Part shown: positions 7,323 through 15,861 of the stretch, one piece after another
Position numbering within the stretch: position 1 is the first letter of the stretch
Layout: each line of letters opens with the position of its first letter
NCBI GenBank assembly: GCA_036652055.1
Contig: JAVVWP010000026.1
Location: forward strand, 1-24,432
Length of the DNA: 24,432 bases
DNA from: Fimenecus sp036652055
GTDB taxonomy: Bacteria; Bacillota; Clostridia; Oscillospirales; Acutalibacteraceae
Direction of reading: 5' to 3'
Program-made: the position numbers and the translations under genes
Notes under the pieces: model-generated
The model's database searches: none
Told to the model about the DNA's origin: nothing
What the model saw: only the letters and a program-made list of their open reading frames with translations

Positions 7323-7970
7323 ATGTTCGAGCAGTTAAAAGAGGACATTAAAACAGTAAAAGAGCGTGACCCTGCCGTTTCGTCGACAATTGAAATTCTT
7401 CTTTTGTATCCAGGAATTAAAGCAATAAGAATGCACAGACGAGCAAATTGGTTTTGGGTTCATAAAATGAAATTCTTGGGGCGATATGTTTCGCAAAGGG
7501 CAGTTAGAAAAACAGGAATAGAAATTCACCCTGCTGCAAAAATCGGAAAAAGATTTTTTATTGACCACGGAGCAGGCGTAGTAATCGGAGAAACTGCTGA
7601 AATCGGTGATGATGTTACCCTTTATCAAGGTGTAACTCTCGGCGGAACAGGCAAGGATACAGGCAAAAGGCACCCCACAATCGGAAATGGCGTTATGATT
7701 GGAGCAGGTGCTAAGATTTTAGGTCCATTTAAGGTTGGCGACAATTCAAATATTGCTGCGGGTGCGGTAGTGTTAGAAGAAATCCCAGAGGGCAGCACGG
7801 CTGTCGGAGTTCCTGCAAGAGTTGTTAAGCGTGGCGGAAAGAGAATTGATAATTTAGACCAAGTTCATGTTCCCGATCCTGTTTCGCAAGAACTCTGCAA
7901 GATGTGCATAAAAATTGAAAATCTCGAAAAAGCTTTAAATGAAAGGAAAGATAAGAATGAGAATTTATAA
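7323..7970 (+). CDS. cysE: Serine O-acetyltransferase
   Basis: CysE, 215 residues. It acetylates L-serine with acetyl-CoA to O-acetylserine, the entry to cysteine synthesis. The short N-terminal helical domain (about 1-60) is followed by left-handed beta-helix hexapeptide repeats (about 65-165) with the diagnostic IDHGAGVVIGETAEIGDDVTL region and GVTLGGTGKDTGKRHPTIG, which hold the catalytic His/Asp and acetyl-CoA site. The helical domain is shorter than in E. coli CysE, as is common in Firmicutes. It is the first gene after the Cys T-box terminator. It overlaps cysS by 14 bases, so the two are co-expressed. Confidence 0.95.
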   Translation: MFEQLKEDIKTVKERDPAVSSTIEILLLYPGIKAIRMHRRANWFWVHKMKFLGRYVSQRAVRKTGIEIHPAAKIGKRFFIDHGAGVVIGETAEIGDDVTLYQGVTLGGTGKDTGKRHPTIGNGVMIGAGAKILGPFKVGDNSNIAAGAVVLEEIPEGSTAVGVPARVVKRGGKRIDNLDQVHVPDPVSQELCKMCIKIENLEKALNERKDKNENL

Positions 7971-9354
7971 TACGCTAACAAGGCAAAAAGAAGAATTAAA
8001 AACTATAACCGAGGGCGAGGTCAAGGTTTATGCCTGCGGACCTACTGTTTATAATTTTATCCATATAGGAAATGCAAGGCCACTTTGTGTTTTTGACACA
8101 ATGAGAAGATATATGGAGTATCGTGGGCTTAAAGTCCGTTTTGTTCAAAACTTTACTGATATTGACGATAAAATAATCAAAAAAGCAATCGAAGAAAAGT
8201 CAGATTATAAAGCTGTTTCTGAAAAATATATCGAGGAGTTTTGGAAAGATACTAAGGGAATGAACATTCGTGAGGCGACAGTTCACCCAAAGGCAACCGA
8301 AAATATTGACGAAATTATTAATATAATCGAAACCCTTATAGAAAAAGGATATGCTTATGCAATTTCAAACGGAGATGTTTATTTTAGCCCAAAAGCTTTT
8401 GATGAATATGGCAAGCTTTCACATCAGCCACTTGAAGATTTAGAAGCAGGTGCAAGAATTAATGTTGGTGAACTTAAAAAAGAACCAATGGATTTTGCAT
8501 TATGGAAAAGTGCTAAAGAGGGCGAACCTTATTGGCAATCTCCTTGGGGCAAGGGCAGACCTGGCTGGCATATAGAATGTTCTGCTATGGCAAGGCGGTA
8601 TCTTGGCGAAACAATTGATATTCACTGTGGCGGTCAAGACCTTATTTTCCCTCATCACGAAAACGAAATCGCTCAAAGTGAGTGCTGCAATGGCGTTCCA
8701 TTTGCACATTATTGGATGCACAATGGATATATAAATGTTGACAATGTTAAAATGTCAAAGTCACTTGGCAACTTTTTCACAGTTCGTGATGTAGCCGAAA
8801 AATATGGCTATGAGCCAATCCGCTACCTTATGATTTCTTCACAATACAGAAGCCCGATAAATTATAGCATTGACATAATCGAGCAGTGCAAGGCATCACT
8901 TGTAAGATTTTACACCTGCCGTGACGGGCTTGATTTTGCCCTCGAAAATGCTGACGAAACAGTTCCTGATAATGCAGATGAAATCAAATCTCAACTTAAT
9001 TCACGCCGTGACCAATTCATAAAAGCGATGGACGATGACCTCAACACAGCCGATGCAATTTCAGCCGTATTTGAGCTTGTTCGTGACATAAATGTTAGCG
9101 TTATCAATTCAAAATCAAAAGCGCTTATCGAATTTTCAATCAAGCTTTTTGACGAGTTGACAGGTGTTTTGGGGCTTGTTTATAACAGAAAAACCGAGAA
9201 TATTGATGCTGAAATTGAAGCCCTTATTGCACTTAGAACAAAGGCAAGAGCAGAAAAAAACTTTGCCGAGTCTGATAGAATTCGTGACGAATTAAAGGCA
9301 AAAGGCATTGTAATTAAAGACACTCCACAAGGAGTTCAGTGGTTTAGAGAATAA
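7957..9354 (+). CDS. cysS: Cysteinyl-tRNA synthetase
   Basis: CysRS, 465 residues, a class I aminoacyl-tRNA synthetase that charges tRNA-Cys. The zinc ligand C27 lies in YACGPTVYNFIHIGNAR, the HIGH-type motif is HIGN (36-39), and KMSKS is at 265-269. The expected zinc-site Cys (ECSAM) and His (FPHHENEIAQSE) segments are present. The DALR-type C-terminal domain ends the protein. I chose the start at 7957 because AAAGGAAA precedes it at a good distance; an upstream in-frame ATG (7939) would begin inside that ribosome binding site. It shares the T-box leader with cysE. No terminator is visible before the GH2-like gene 42 bases downstream, so read-through is possible. Confidence 0.98.
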   Translation: MRIYNTLTRQKEELKTITEGEVKVYACGPTVYNFIHIGNARPLCVFDTMRRYMEYRGLKVRFVQNFTDIDDKIIKKAIEEKSDYKAVSEKYIEEFWKDTKGMNIREATVHPKATENIDEIINIIETLIEKGYAYAISNGDVYFSPKAFDEYGKLSHQPLEDLEAGARINVGELKKEPMDFALWKSAKEGEPYWQSPWGKGRPGWHIECSAMARRYLGETIDIHCGGQDLIFPHHENEIAQSECCNGVPFAHYWMHNGYINVDNVKMSKSLGNFFTVRDVAEKYGYEPIRYLMISSQYRSPINYSIDIIEQCKASLVRFYTCRDGLDFALENADETVPDNADEIKSQLNSRRDQFIKAMDDDLNTADAISAVFELVRDINVSVINSKSKALIEFSIKLFDELTGVLGLVYNRKTENIDAEIEALIALRTKARAEKNFAESDRIRDELKAKGIVIKDTPQGVQWFRE

Positions 9355-9396
9355 AAAAATCCTTAAAATTATAAAAATAAAGAGGGGAAAAAGAGT

Positions 9397-10629
9397 ATGA
9401 GAAAAACAATCAACATTAATGATGGCTGGAAATTTCTAAAAGAAACATTTAATCAGATTACTCTCCCCATAAAAATGCTAAAAGACGGAGTTACCATTAA
9501 TCTTCCATATGCCTCTAAGGGCGTTAATTTTAGGGGCGTCAACATAAGCCATAGCACAAAATCCTGCATATATGAAAAGACGATTTATGTTGATGCAAAG
9601 CCTAACGAAGATGTTTATATTGAATTTTTAGGTGCGAATTTTTTAGCTACAATTTATGCAAATGGCAAAGAGGTTGGCTCACATAGCGGTGGATTTTCAA
9701 CCTTTAGAATGAATTTGTCACAATATATAATCGGTCATAGGCTACATCTTTTAGTGGTAGTTGAAAATGATAAAAACGATTATAATGGCTCTAAAATTTC
9801 TGCTTGCTCAAACGCCTTTGGAGTGCATCGTGATGTTAATTTAATCATAGTGCAAAAAGAGCATTTTGCCTTATCTTATTTTGGCACATCGGGGCTTTCT
9901 ATGGTGCCATATGTCAATGAAGATGGCAGTGCAGATGTTAGCGTTACAGCTATTTCTCAAAACACAAATGATTGTGGCGTTAGATTAACGCTTGACAATC
10001 AAGTTAAAATGTTAGACGCAATGAATGCCAGCGCAACCTTTCATATTGAAAATCCAACACTTTGGAATGGCACAAAAAATCCATTTTTATACACAGTAAC
10101 AGCAGAGCTGATAAAAGACGGATATGTTATTGACAAAATCTCTGAAAGCGTTGGTATTCGTAGCTTTTATGTCGATACAGCCGCTGGATTTTTCCTCAAC
10201 GATAAGCCTTATCCTCTTAATGGATTAGATGAAAGCAAAAAGGCAAAAGTCGATTTATTAACAATGAAAAATGATGAAATTGAAAATTTTGTTAAGTCAT
10301 TAATAAGCGGTGGCATAAATTATGTAACCACCTTTTCACACAATCAATATTTTTATGAGCTGTGTGACAAATATGGAATTTGCGTGTGCGGTAAAATATT
10401 GTTTTTGTCATCAGAGATTGCAAATGAAGATGAAAAAGAAAGAATTGTCAACGAAACAAGAGAAATAATTCTTCAAAATTACAATCACCCGTCAATTATT
10501 TGTTGGGAAACAGGAAATGAAAATTCCTCGAAAAATGCTAAAGAAAAAAATGCAGAAACCTTAAAAGAAGTAAATTTTCTTTGCCATAGACTTGATAAAT
10601 CAAGGCTTATAATTATGAACAATAAATAA
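9397..10629 (+). CDS. Truncated, degenerate glycoside hydrolase family 2-like protein
   Basis: A 410-residue protein with GH2 architecture: an N-terminal sugar-binding jelly-roll (about 1-150), an Ig-like domain (about 160-265) and the beginning of a TIM barrel (from about 265). The acid/base motif G-N-E is present (G373, N374, E375 in WETGNEN). The protein stops about 35 residues later, so the half of the barrel that would carry the nucleophile Glu is missing. The motif after the Ig domain, usually RGVNRHE, is replaced by NGLDESKK, and the usual VRTSHYP is VTTFSHN. It is probably inactive, a pseudoenzyme or decaying gene. No remnant of the missing part is seen before the next gene. AGAGGGG precedes the start. 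Its neighbour is a GH38 alpha-mannosidase, so an ancestral role in mannose-containing glycan breakdown is plausible. Confidence 0.75.
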   Translation: MRKTININDGWKFLKETFNQITLPIKMLKDGVTINLPYASKGVNFRGVNISHSTKSCIYEKTIYVDAKPNEDVYIEFLGANFLATIYANGKEVGSHSGGFSTFRMNLSQYIIGHRLHLLVVVENDKNDYNGSKISACSNAFGVHRDVNLIIVQKEHFALSYFGTSGLSMVPYVNEDGSADVSVTAISQNTNDCGVRLTLDNQVKMLDAMNASATFHIENPTLWNGTKNPFLYTVTAELIKDGYVIDKISESVGIRSFYVDTAAGFFLNDKPYPLNGLDESKKAKVDLLTMKNDEIENFVKSLISGGINYVTTFSHNQYFYELCDKYGICVCGKILFLSSEIANEDEKERIVNETREIILQNYNHPSIICWETGNENSSKNAKEKNAETLKEVNFLCHRLDKSRLIIMNNK

Positions 10630-10641
10630 AGCAATATTAGA

Positions 10642-10670
10642 TTGTTTTTCTCTATCGAATGTGATATATT
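10642..10670 (+). promoter_or_regulatory. Promoter of the GH38 gene
   Basis: TTGTTT (10642-10647) and TATATT (10665-10670) are exactly 17 bases apart. The predicted start is about 30 bases before the ATG at 10706. The gene can thus be expressed separately from the GH2-like gene. Confidence 0.55.
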
Positions 10671-10705
10671 AACAATATCAATATTCTAAAGGAGAGGTCA
10701 TAATA

Positions 10706-13700
10706 ATGGCAATTAAAAACAATACATTTAATAGCGAAAAAACTATTTATACGGTTGCAACTGCACATCTTGACACTATTTGGAATTGGGATTTTGAAAC
10801 AACTATCTCTGAATACATTTTAAAAACGCTTACCGACAATTTTAAAGCGTTTGAAAAATTCCCTGACTATGAATTTAGCTTTGAAGGCTCGTTTAGATAT
10901 GAGCTGATGGAAGAATATTATCCCGAACTTTTTGAAAAATTAAAAGAATATGTAAAAAAAGGCAGATGGCACCCGTGTGGAAGTGCATATGAAAATGGCG
11001 ATGTCAATGTTCCTTCTCCTGAAGCACTTTTTAGAAATATTCTTTATGGAAATTCATATTTTGATAAAACCTTTGGCATTCGCAGTAAAGATATTTTTCT
11101 GCCTGACTGCTTTGGGTTTGGTTGGGCGTTACCGTCAATTATCAAACATTCAAATCTTTTAGGATTTACAACGCAAAAACTCACTTGGGGAAGTGCTTAT
11201 GGAGTTCCTTTTGACATTGGCAGGTGGTTTGGTGTTAATGGGAAATGGTGCTATGCGTCACTAAACCCTGGCTGTTATGTTTTTAAATATGACAAAATCA
11301 GAGATTTTAAATTTCTTACTGATAAACTTAAAGAAAACGAAAAATTCGGTCTTGACTGTACATACAGTTTTCACGGAGTTGGCGACCGTGGCGGAGCAGC
11401 AAGCGACGCATCAATTAAGGTGCTTGAAAAGGAAATGGGACAAAATGACAGCAGTAAAGTTAAGATTGTTTCAGCCGCAGCCGATGAAATTTATAGAGAT
11501 TTTGACGAAAGGTTTACAAAAGAGCAAATAGAAAAATTGCCAATTTTCAATAATGAACTCGTTATGACAAATCACGCTGTCGGAGGTTATACTTCAAGGG
11601 CGATAGGCAAACGCTGGAATAAGCGAAACGAGGAACTTGCCGATATGTGCGAGCGTGCATCGGTAGCCGCTATGATTTTAAACCAAAAACCATATGCAAA
11701 AGAGCAAATTGACAAAGCTTGGAAAAGAGTTATTGCTCACCAGTTCCACGATGACCTACCAGGAACATCAATCGAAAGGGCGTATCAGCGTTCATGGAAT
11801 GATTATGCAATATCATTAAATCAGTTTTCTAATGAATATACAGCGTCAATTTCAGCTGTTGTCGGAATTATGAATACAAATGTTGATGGAATTCCGATTA
11901 TAGTTAATAATTCACTTGAATTTGAGAGAACCGAAGCTGTTACAGCTTTTTTCACCTCGCCAAACATAAATTTCATTAAAGTGTTTGACAGTGATGATAA
12001 TGAAGTTCCGTCACAAATCATAAATCGAAATGGTGATAAAATAGAAATCGCCTTTACAGCGACCGTGCCATCACTTGGAACAAGGGTTTATAATGTTAAA
12101 AATTCAGACGAACCGTGCCTTATTGAAAGCGGACTTGCCATTAACGAAAATCTAATTGAAAATATAAAATATTCAGTCGAAATTAATCACGAGGGCGATA
12201 TTAGTAGCATTTTTGATAAAACTCTCGGCAAAGAAATATTAAAAGCCCCGATAAGGCTTTGCATTTACAATCACGCCGGAGATTTACAATACCCAGCGTG
12301 GGAGCTTGTTTATAAAGAGTTAGTTGGCGAGCCTGGGCACTATGCAAAGGCAAAAACGGCAGCAGAAATTATTGAAAAAGGTCCTTGTAGGGTAGCTTTA
12401 AAGGTTACGCAATATGGAAAAGGCTCAACATTTTGCTATGTAGTTTCACTTTCAGAATGTGGTGAGTGTGTTGAGATAATGAGCGAAATTGAATGGAAAA
12501 GCAGAAAAAGCCTTTTAAAAACTCAATTCTCATTTACAGCATCAAATAAAAAAGCCACTTATGACCTTGGAATTGGTGTAATCGAAAGAGAAAATTCAAA
12601 AGAAAACCTTTACGAAGTGCCTGCTCAAAAATGGGTTGACCTAACCGATAAAAATAATTCGTTCGGAGTTTCTGTGTTTAGCAATTCAAAATGCGGATGG
12701 GATAAGCCAGACGATAATACGGTGAGAATGACGGTTGTTCATACACCTCGCTTTGATTTTAGAAAAGATACAATGCAAAGCTTTATGGATTTAGGGCTTA
12801 ATCGTTATGGATTTTCAATTTATTCTCACGAAAATAATTATTCGAGCAAAACGCAAAATTTTGCAAGAGCATTTACAGCACCAATGGCTACATTTATTTC
12901 AAATAGGCACGAGGGCAGTTTAGGATTTGAATATTCAATGGGCGAAATATCTGACAGTGGTGTTATGCTAAAGGCAATCAAAAAGGCGGAAAACACTGAT
13001 GAAATTGTTGTTAGATTTTATGAGGGCGAAAACAAATCTCATAAAAATGTTGAACTAAAACTTTCAAACAATATCAAATCAGCTCGTGAAATTTTCGCTT
13101 CTGAAGAAGAAATAAGAAAAGCTAAAGTAAAAGATGGCAAACTTATATTTAATATTGACGCTTTTGATGTAAAGTCTTTTGCCTTAACACTCGAGCCATC
13201 GAAAACGAAAAAGCCGAAATTTAAAGAAACACAAATAAGCCTTCCATACAATACAAAAATTGCGACAACCAATAGCGAAGCAGGTGCAAATTTCATTGAT
13301 AATACTGAATTTTCATTGCCTTTTGAACTTTTGCCAACCACAATAAATGCAGGCGAAACAACCTTTAAAATCGCAGATGGAATGGTAGCCAGAGGGCAAA
13401 AAATAGCACTGCCACAAAACACTGATAAAGTGTTTGTTTTGGCATCAAGTATCGGCGTTGACAAGCATTGTAGCTTTACAGCAGGAAACATTGAAAGAAA
13501 AGGTGTAATCCATTCAGCACTTGAAAGAATTGGCGGGTGGGACCTTTATCATTTAAAAGAAACAGCATTTATGAAAAATGTAAATACAGCATTTGAAATC
13601 ACTCATACCCATTCTGCAAAAGGTGATGATGTTGCAAGGCAATTCTTAATGTTTAAATATGAAGTGCCTATAAATTCTGCCAATGAAATAACAATGCCAA

Positions 13701-13870
13701 ACGATGAAGACATTATAATATTCGCATTAACCGCAACGGCAGATACCAGAATTTGCAGAAATGCCAATAAACTCTATGACACCGTCGGCAAAAGGAAATA
13801 TAACTTTTCGCTTAACACGATTGACTCAATAATTAATAACATAACAAGAGTTTTCTTGCCAAAAGGTTAA
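10706..13870 (+). CDS. Glycoside hydrolase family 38 alpha-mannosidase
   Basis: A 1054-residue GH38-type enzyme that hydrolyses alpha-mannosidic linkages with a metal ion in the active site. The metal-binding HLD of the first strand is H21/D23, the catalytic nucleophile is D134 in LPDCFGF, and the later metal ligand is in HQFHDDLPGTSI (H345-G353; H348 and D349). The alpha/beta catalytic barrel and helical middle domain (to about 390) are followed by the long beta-sandwich C-terminal region typical of the family. No signal peptide is seen, so it is probably cytosolic and acts on imported oligosaccharides. AAAGGAGAGG gives a strong ribosome binding site. Substrate specificity (alpha-1,2, 1,3 or 1,6) cannot be read from the sequence. 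Confidence 0.93.
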   Translation: MAIKNNTFNSEKTIYTVATAHLDTIWNWDFETTISEYILKTLTDNFKAFEKFPDYEFSFEGSFRYELMEEYYPELFEKLKEYVKKGRWHPCGSAYENGDVNVPSPEALFRNILYGNSYFDKTFGIRSKDIFLPDCFGFGWALPSIIKHSNLLGFTTQKLTWGSAYGVPFDIGRWFGVNGKWCYASLNPGCYVFKYDKIRDFKFLTDKLKENEKFGLDCTYSFHGVGDRGGAASDASIKVLEKEMGQNDSSKVKIVSAAADEIYRDFDERFTKEQIEKLPIFNNELVMTNHAVGGYTSRAIGKRWNKRNEELADMCERASVAAMILNQKPYAKEQIDKAWKRVIAHQFHDDLPGTSIERAYQRSWNDYAISLNQFSNEYTASISAVVGIMNTNVDGIPIIVNNSLEFERTEAVTAFFTSPNINFIKVFDSDDNEVPSQIINRNGDKIEIAFTATVPSLGTRVYNVKNSDEPCLIESGLAINENLIENIKYSVEINHEGDISSIFDKTLGKEILKAPIRLCIYNHAGDLQYPAWELVYKELVGEPGHYAKAKTAAEIIEKGPCRVALKVTQYGKGSTFCYVVSLSECGECVEIMSEIEWKSRKSLLKTQFSFTASNKKATYDLGIGVIERENSKENLYEVPAQKWVDLTDKNNSFGVSVFSNSKCGWDKPDDNTVRMTVVHTPRFDFRKDTMQSFMDLGLNRYGFSIYSHENNYSSKTQNFARAFTAPMATFISNRHEGSLGFEYSMGEISDSGVMLKAIKKAENTDEIVVRFYEGENKSHKNVELKLSNNIKSAREIFASEEEIRKAKVKDGKLIFNIDAFDVKSFALTLEPSKTKKPKFKETQISLPYNTKIATTNSEAGANFIDNTEFSLPFELLPTTINAGETTFKIADGMVARGQKIALPQNTDKVFVLASSIGVDKHCSFTAGNIERKGVIHSALERIGGWDLYHLKETAFMKNVNTAFEITHTHSAKGDDVARQFLMFKYEVPINSANEITMPNDEDIIIFALTATADTRICRNANKLYDTVGKRKYNFSLNTIDSIINNITRVFLPKG

Positions 13871-13915
13871 TATAAAACCCTATTTTTCCGGTTGCCTTAA
13901 ATAAAATCTTATCTA

Positions 13916-13944
13916 TTGCTCAAAATTCTCTTTTATGTTAAAAT
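13916..13944 (+). promoter_or_regulatory. Promoter of hisHF
   Basis: TTGCTC (13916-13921), a 17-base spacer and TAAAAT (13939-13944, five of six to consensus). The inverted repeat at 13922-13957 covers the spacer, the -10 and the predicted start. Confidence 0.45.
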
Positions 13945-13957
13945 AAAAGAGAATTTT
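13922..13957 (+). terminator. Perfect 14-base-pair inverted repeat after the GH38 gene (terminator or operator)
   Basis: The arms AAAATTCTCTTTTA (13922-13935) and TAAAAGAGAATTTT (13944-13957) are perfectly complementary around an 8-base loop, and the right arm runs into Ts. It can serve as an AT-rich terminator for the GH38 gene. It also overlays the hisH promoter and could be an operator. Confidence 0.55.
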
Positions 13958-13977
13958 TGAAGTATAGGGGAAAAATT

Positions 13978-14613
13978 ATGATAGCAATTATAGACTATGG
14001 CGCAGGCAATTTAAGCAGTGTGAAAAATGCACTTGATTTTATTGGTGCAAAAAGCCTTATAACCTCAAAAAGTGAAGAAATAAAAAGTGCTGACGCAATA
14101 ATTTTACCTGGTGTCGGCTCATTTGGTGATGCTATGAATTCAATGAAGCAAAGCTCACTTATAGAAACAGTTAAAGAAATGGCAATTTCAGAAAAGCCAT
14201 TTTTAGGTATTTGTTTAGGGCTTCAACTCTTGTTTGAATGTTCAGAAGAAGCCTCAGAGGTCAGCGGTTTGGGAGTTTTAAAGGGTACGGTTAAAAAATT
14301 TCCAATGGATATGAAGCTTAAAATTCCGCATATTGGGTGGAATTCACTTGAATTCAGCAATAAAAGCCCTCTTTATGATGGAATAAAAAATGAAAGTTAT
14401 GTCTATTTTGTTCATTCTTATTATTTAGAGGCAAAAGATTTATCGCAGGTTGCAAGCCACACAAATTATGGAATTGATTTTCATTCAAGCATTTCAGACG
14501 AAAGCCTTAACCTTTATGCTACGCAGTTTCACCCTGAAAAAAGCGGAGATATAGGGCTTGCCATATTAAGAAATTTTGTAAAGCTTCAAGGGGGAAAATC
14601 AGATGTACGCTAA
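13978..14613 (+). CDS. hisH: Imidazole glycerol phosphate synthase, glutamine amidotransferase subunit
   Basis: HisH, 211 residues. It releases ammonia from glutamine for HisF. The class I amidotransferase triad is complete: C79 in LGICLGLQ, with H185 and E187 in QFHPEKSG. The oxyanion segment LPGVGSFGDAM is also present. I chose the start at 13978 because TAGGGG lies just upstream; an in-frame ATG at 13957 overlaps the hairpin. The hisF ATG lies 11 bases inside its 3' end, so translation is coupled. No other his genes are nearby. Confidence 0.96.
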   Translation: MIAIIDYGAGNLSSVKNALDFIGAKSLITSKSEEIKSADAIILPGVGSFGDAMNSMKQSSLIETVKEMAISEKPFLGICLGLQLLFECSEEASEVSGLGVLKGTVKKFPMDMKLKIPHIGWNSLEFSNKSPLYDGIKNESYVYFVHSYYLEAKDLSQVASHTNYGIDFHSSISDESLNLYATQFHPEKSGDIGLAILRNFVKLQGGKSDVR

Positions 14614-15364
14614 AAGAATAATTCCTTGCCTTGATGTTAAAAATGGCAGAGTGGTAAAGGGCGTTAGCTTTGTCAATCTTCGTGATGCAGGCGATCCTGT
14701 CGAATGTGCAATCGAATACAATAAAAAAGGTGCAGATGAGCTTGTTTTGCTTGATATTACAGCTACGCACGAGGGCAGAGGAACAATGCTTGATATTGTA
14801 AGGCGTGTTGCAAATTCAATTTTCATTCCGTTTACAGTCGGCGGTGGAATTTCAACAATTGATGATGTTAAAGAACTTTTAAGAGCGGGTGCTGACAAAA
14901 TTTCAATTAATTCAGCAGCAGTGCGAAATCCTCAACTGATAAACGATGCGGCAAATAAATTTGGCAGTCAATGTGTAGTGATTGCGATTGATGCTAAAAA
15001 AAGCGAAAATTCGTGGGAGGTCTATCTAAATGGTGGGCGAATTCCAACAGGAATAGATGCAATAGAGTGGGCAAAGCAGGTCGAAAAAAGGGGAGCAGGC
15101 GAAATTCTTTTAACAAGTATGGATTGTGACGGTCAAAAAAACGGATATGATTTAGAGCTTACAAAAGCAGTTTCAGAAACGGTGAATATCCCCGTAATTG
15201 CATCGGGCGGAGCAGGAACGCTTCGGCATTTTTATGACGCTTTGACTTTAGGTAGGGCAGACGCAGTTTTAGCGGCATCACTTTTTCATTTTAACGAAAT
15301 ACCAATTGCAAATCTTAAAGAATACTTAGAAGAAAAAAAAATACCAATCAGGAGAGTTCTATGA
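14603..15364 (+). CDS. hisF: Imidazole glycerol phosphate synthase, cyclase subunit
   Basis: HisF, 253 residues, a (beta/alpha)8 barrel. It uses ammonia from HisH to turn PRFAR into imidazole glycerol phosphate and AICAR. D11 in IIPCLDVKNGRVVKGV is the catalytic acid, and the second aspartate lies in VIAIDAKK (about residue 130). The phosphate-binding glycine loops (VGGGIS, ASGGAG) are present. GGGGG lies 8-9 bases before the ATG. The 3' end is unusual: the last codons form the left arm of a strong hairpin that acts as terminator for the convergent phage cassette. No hisI or hisE follows. Confidence 0.97.
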   Translation: MYAKRIIPCLDVKNGRVVKGVSFVNLRDAGDPVECAIEYNKKGADELVLLDITATHEGRGTMLDIVRRVANSIFIPFTVGGGISTIDDVKELLRAGADKISINSAAVRNPQLINDAANKFGSQCVVIAIDAKKSENSWEVYLNGGRIPTGIDAIEWAKQVEKRGAGEILLTSMDCDGQKNGYDLELTKAVSETVNIPVIASGGAGTLRHFYDALTLGRADAVLAASLFHFNEIPIANLKEYLEEKKIPIRRVL

Positions 15365-15393
15365 TAGAAATAGAACTTATCTGCCTGATTGGT
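15333..15393 (-). terminator. Bidirectional terminator overlapping the end of hisF
   Basis: The outer arms ACCAATCAGG (15343-15352) and CCTGATTGGT (15384-15393) and the inner arms AGTTCTAT (15355-15362) and ATAGAACT (15370-15377) make a long hairpin. On the minus strand it is followed by nine Ts (complement of 15333-15341), a strong terminator for the phage cassette. On the plus strand the tail is GTTTTCATTTT, weaker. The left arm and the A run lie inside hisF coding sequence. Confidence 0.85.
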
Positions 15394-15402
15394 GTTTTCA
15401 TT

Positions 15403-15840
15403 TTATGAGCTTACAAGTGCTGCAACCGATAATTCCGAGTTAAGCACGATTGCACCATATTCCCTGATATATTCTGCTCCTGTGCAAAGAGCAGTCAAAA
15501 CGCTTGTGTTATATACAAACAAAAGCTTTGAATAAATTTTATCAAACAGCAAAAACGCTTCATTTGCCCCTTTTTCATAAGGCATATGAATTGCAATGCT
15601 GATAGTGGTTTTAACATTCCTTTTGTCAGAAACATAAACTTTTCCGTCAGCACCTGTTTGATTAACCTTTTCGCTTATTTCAACGCCTTTGGTACAGATT
15701 GTGACTATTGGCTTTACAATAGGTACGGGTTTTGTTGAATTATCATAAGCCACAAAAATATCAATATTATTAAATTCAGCACAAGACTTCAAATAGGTAA
15801 CCATAGTAGCAGGTAGCGTTCCCGAAGTATTCATTTGCAT
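15403..15840 (-). CDS. Putative phage neck/tail-terminator-like protein
   Basis: A 145-residue protein, last in the packaging cassette. I do not recognise a named family with certainty. The composition, the central VKTTISIAIHMPYEKGANEAF segment and the position after two small connector-like genes resemble phage tail-terminator or tail-completion proteins, which cap the head-tail junction. No catalytic motif, signal peptide or membrane span is seen. AAAGG lies just before the start at 15840; an in-frame ATG at 15834 is an equally good alternative. The bidirectional terminator follows the stop directly, so no tail tube, sheath or tape-measure gene comes after it. Confidence 0.5.
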   Translation of the reverse strand: MQMNTSGTLPATMVTYLKSCAEFNNIDIFVAYDNSTKPVPIVKPIVTICTKGVEISEKVNQTGADGKVYVSDKRNVKTTISIAIHMPYEKGANEAFLLFDKIYSKLLFVYNTSVLTALCTGAEYIREYGAIVLNSELSVAALVSS

Positions 15841-15861
15841 TTCCGCCTTTCGTTATATTTT

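Noticed and set aside
11821..12021. A minus-strand frame as a small antisense gene
   Set aside because: It lies fully inside the GH38 gene, with no start signals.
13039..13491. A 150-codon minus-strand frame within the GH38 gene
   Set aside because: It is antisense to a clear GH38 coding region, with no ribosome binding site or domain.
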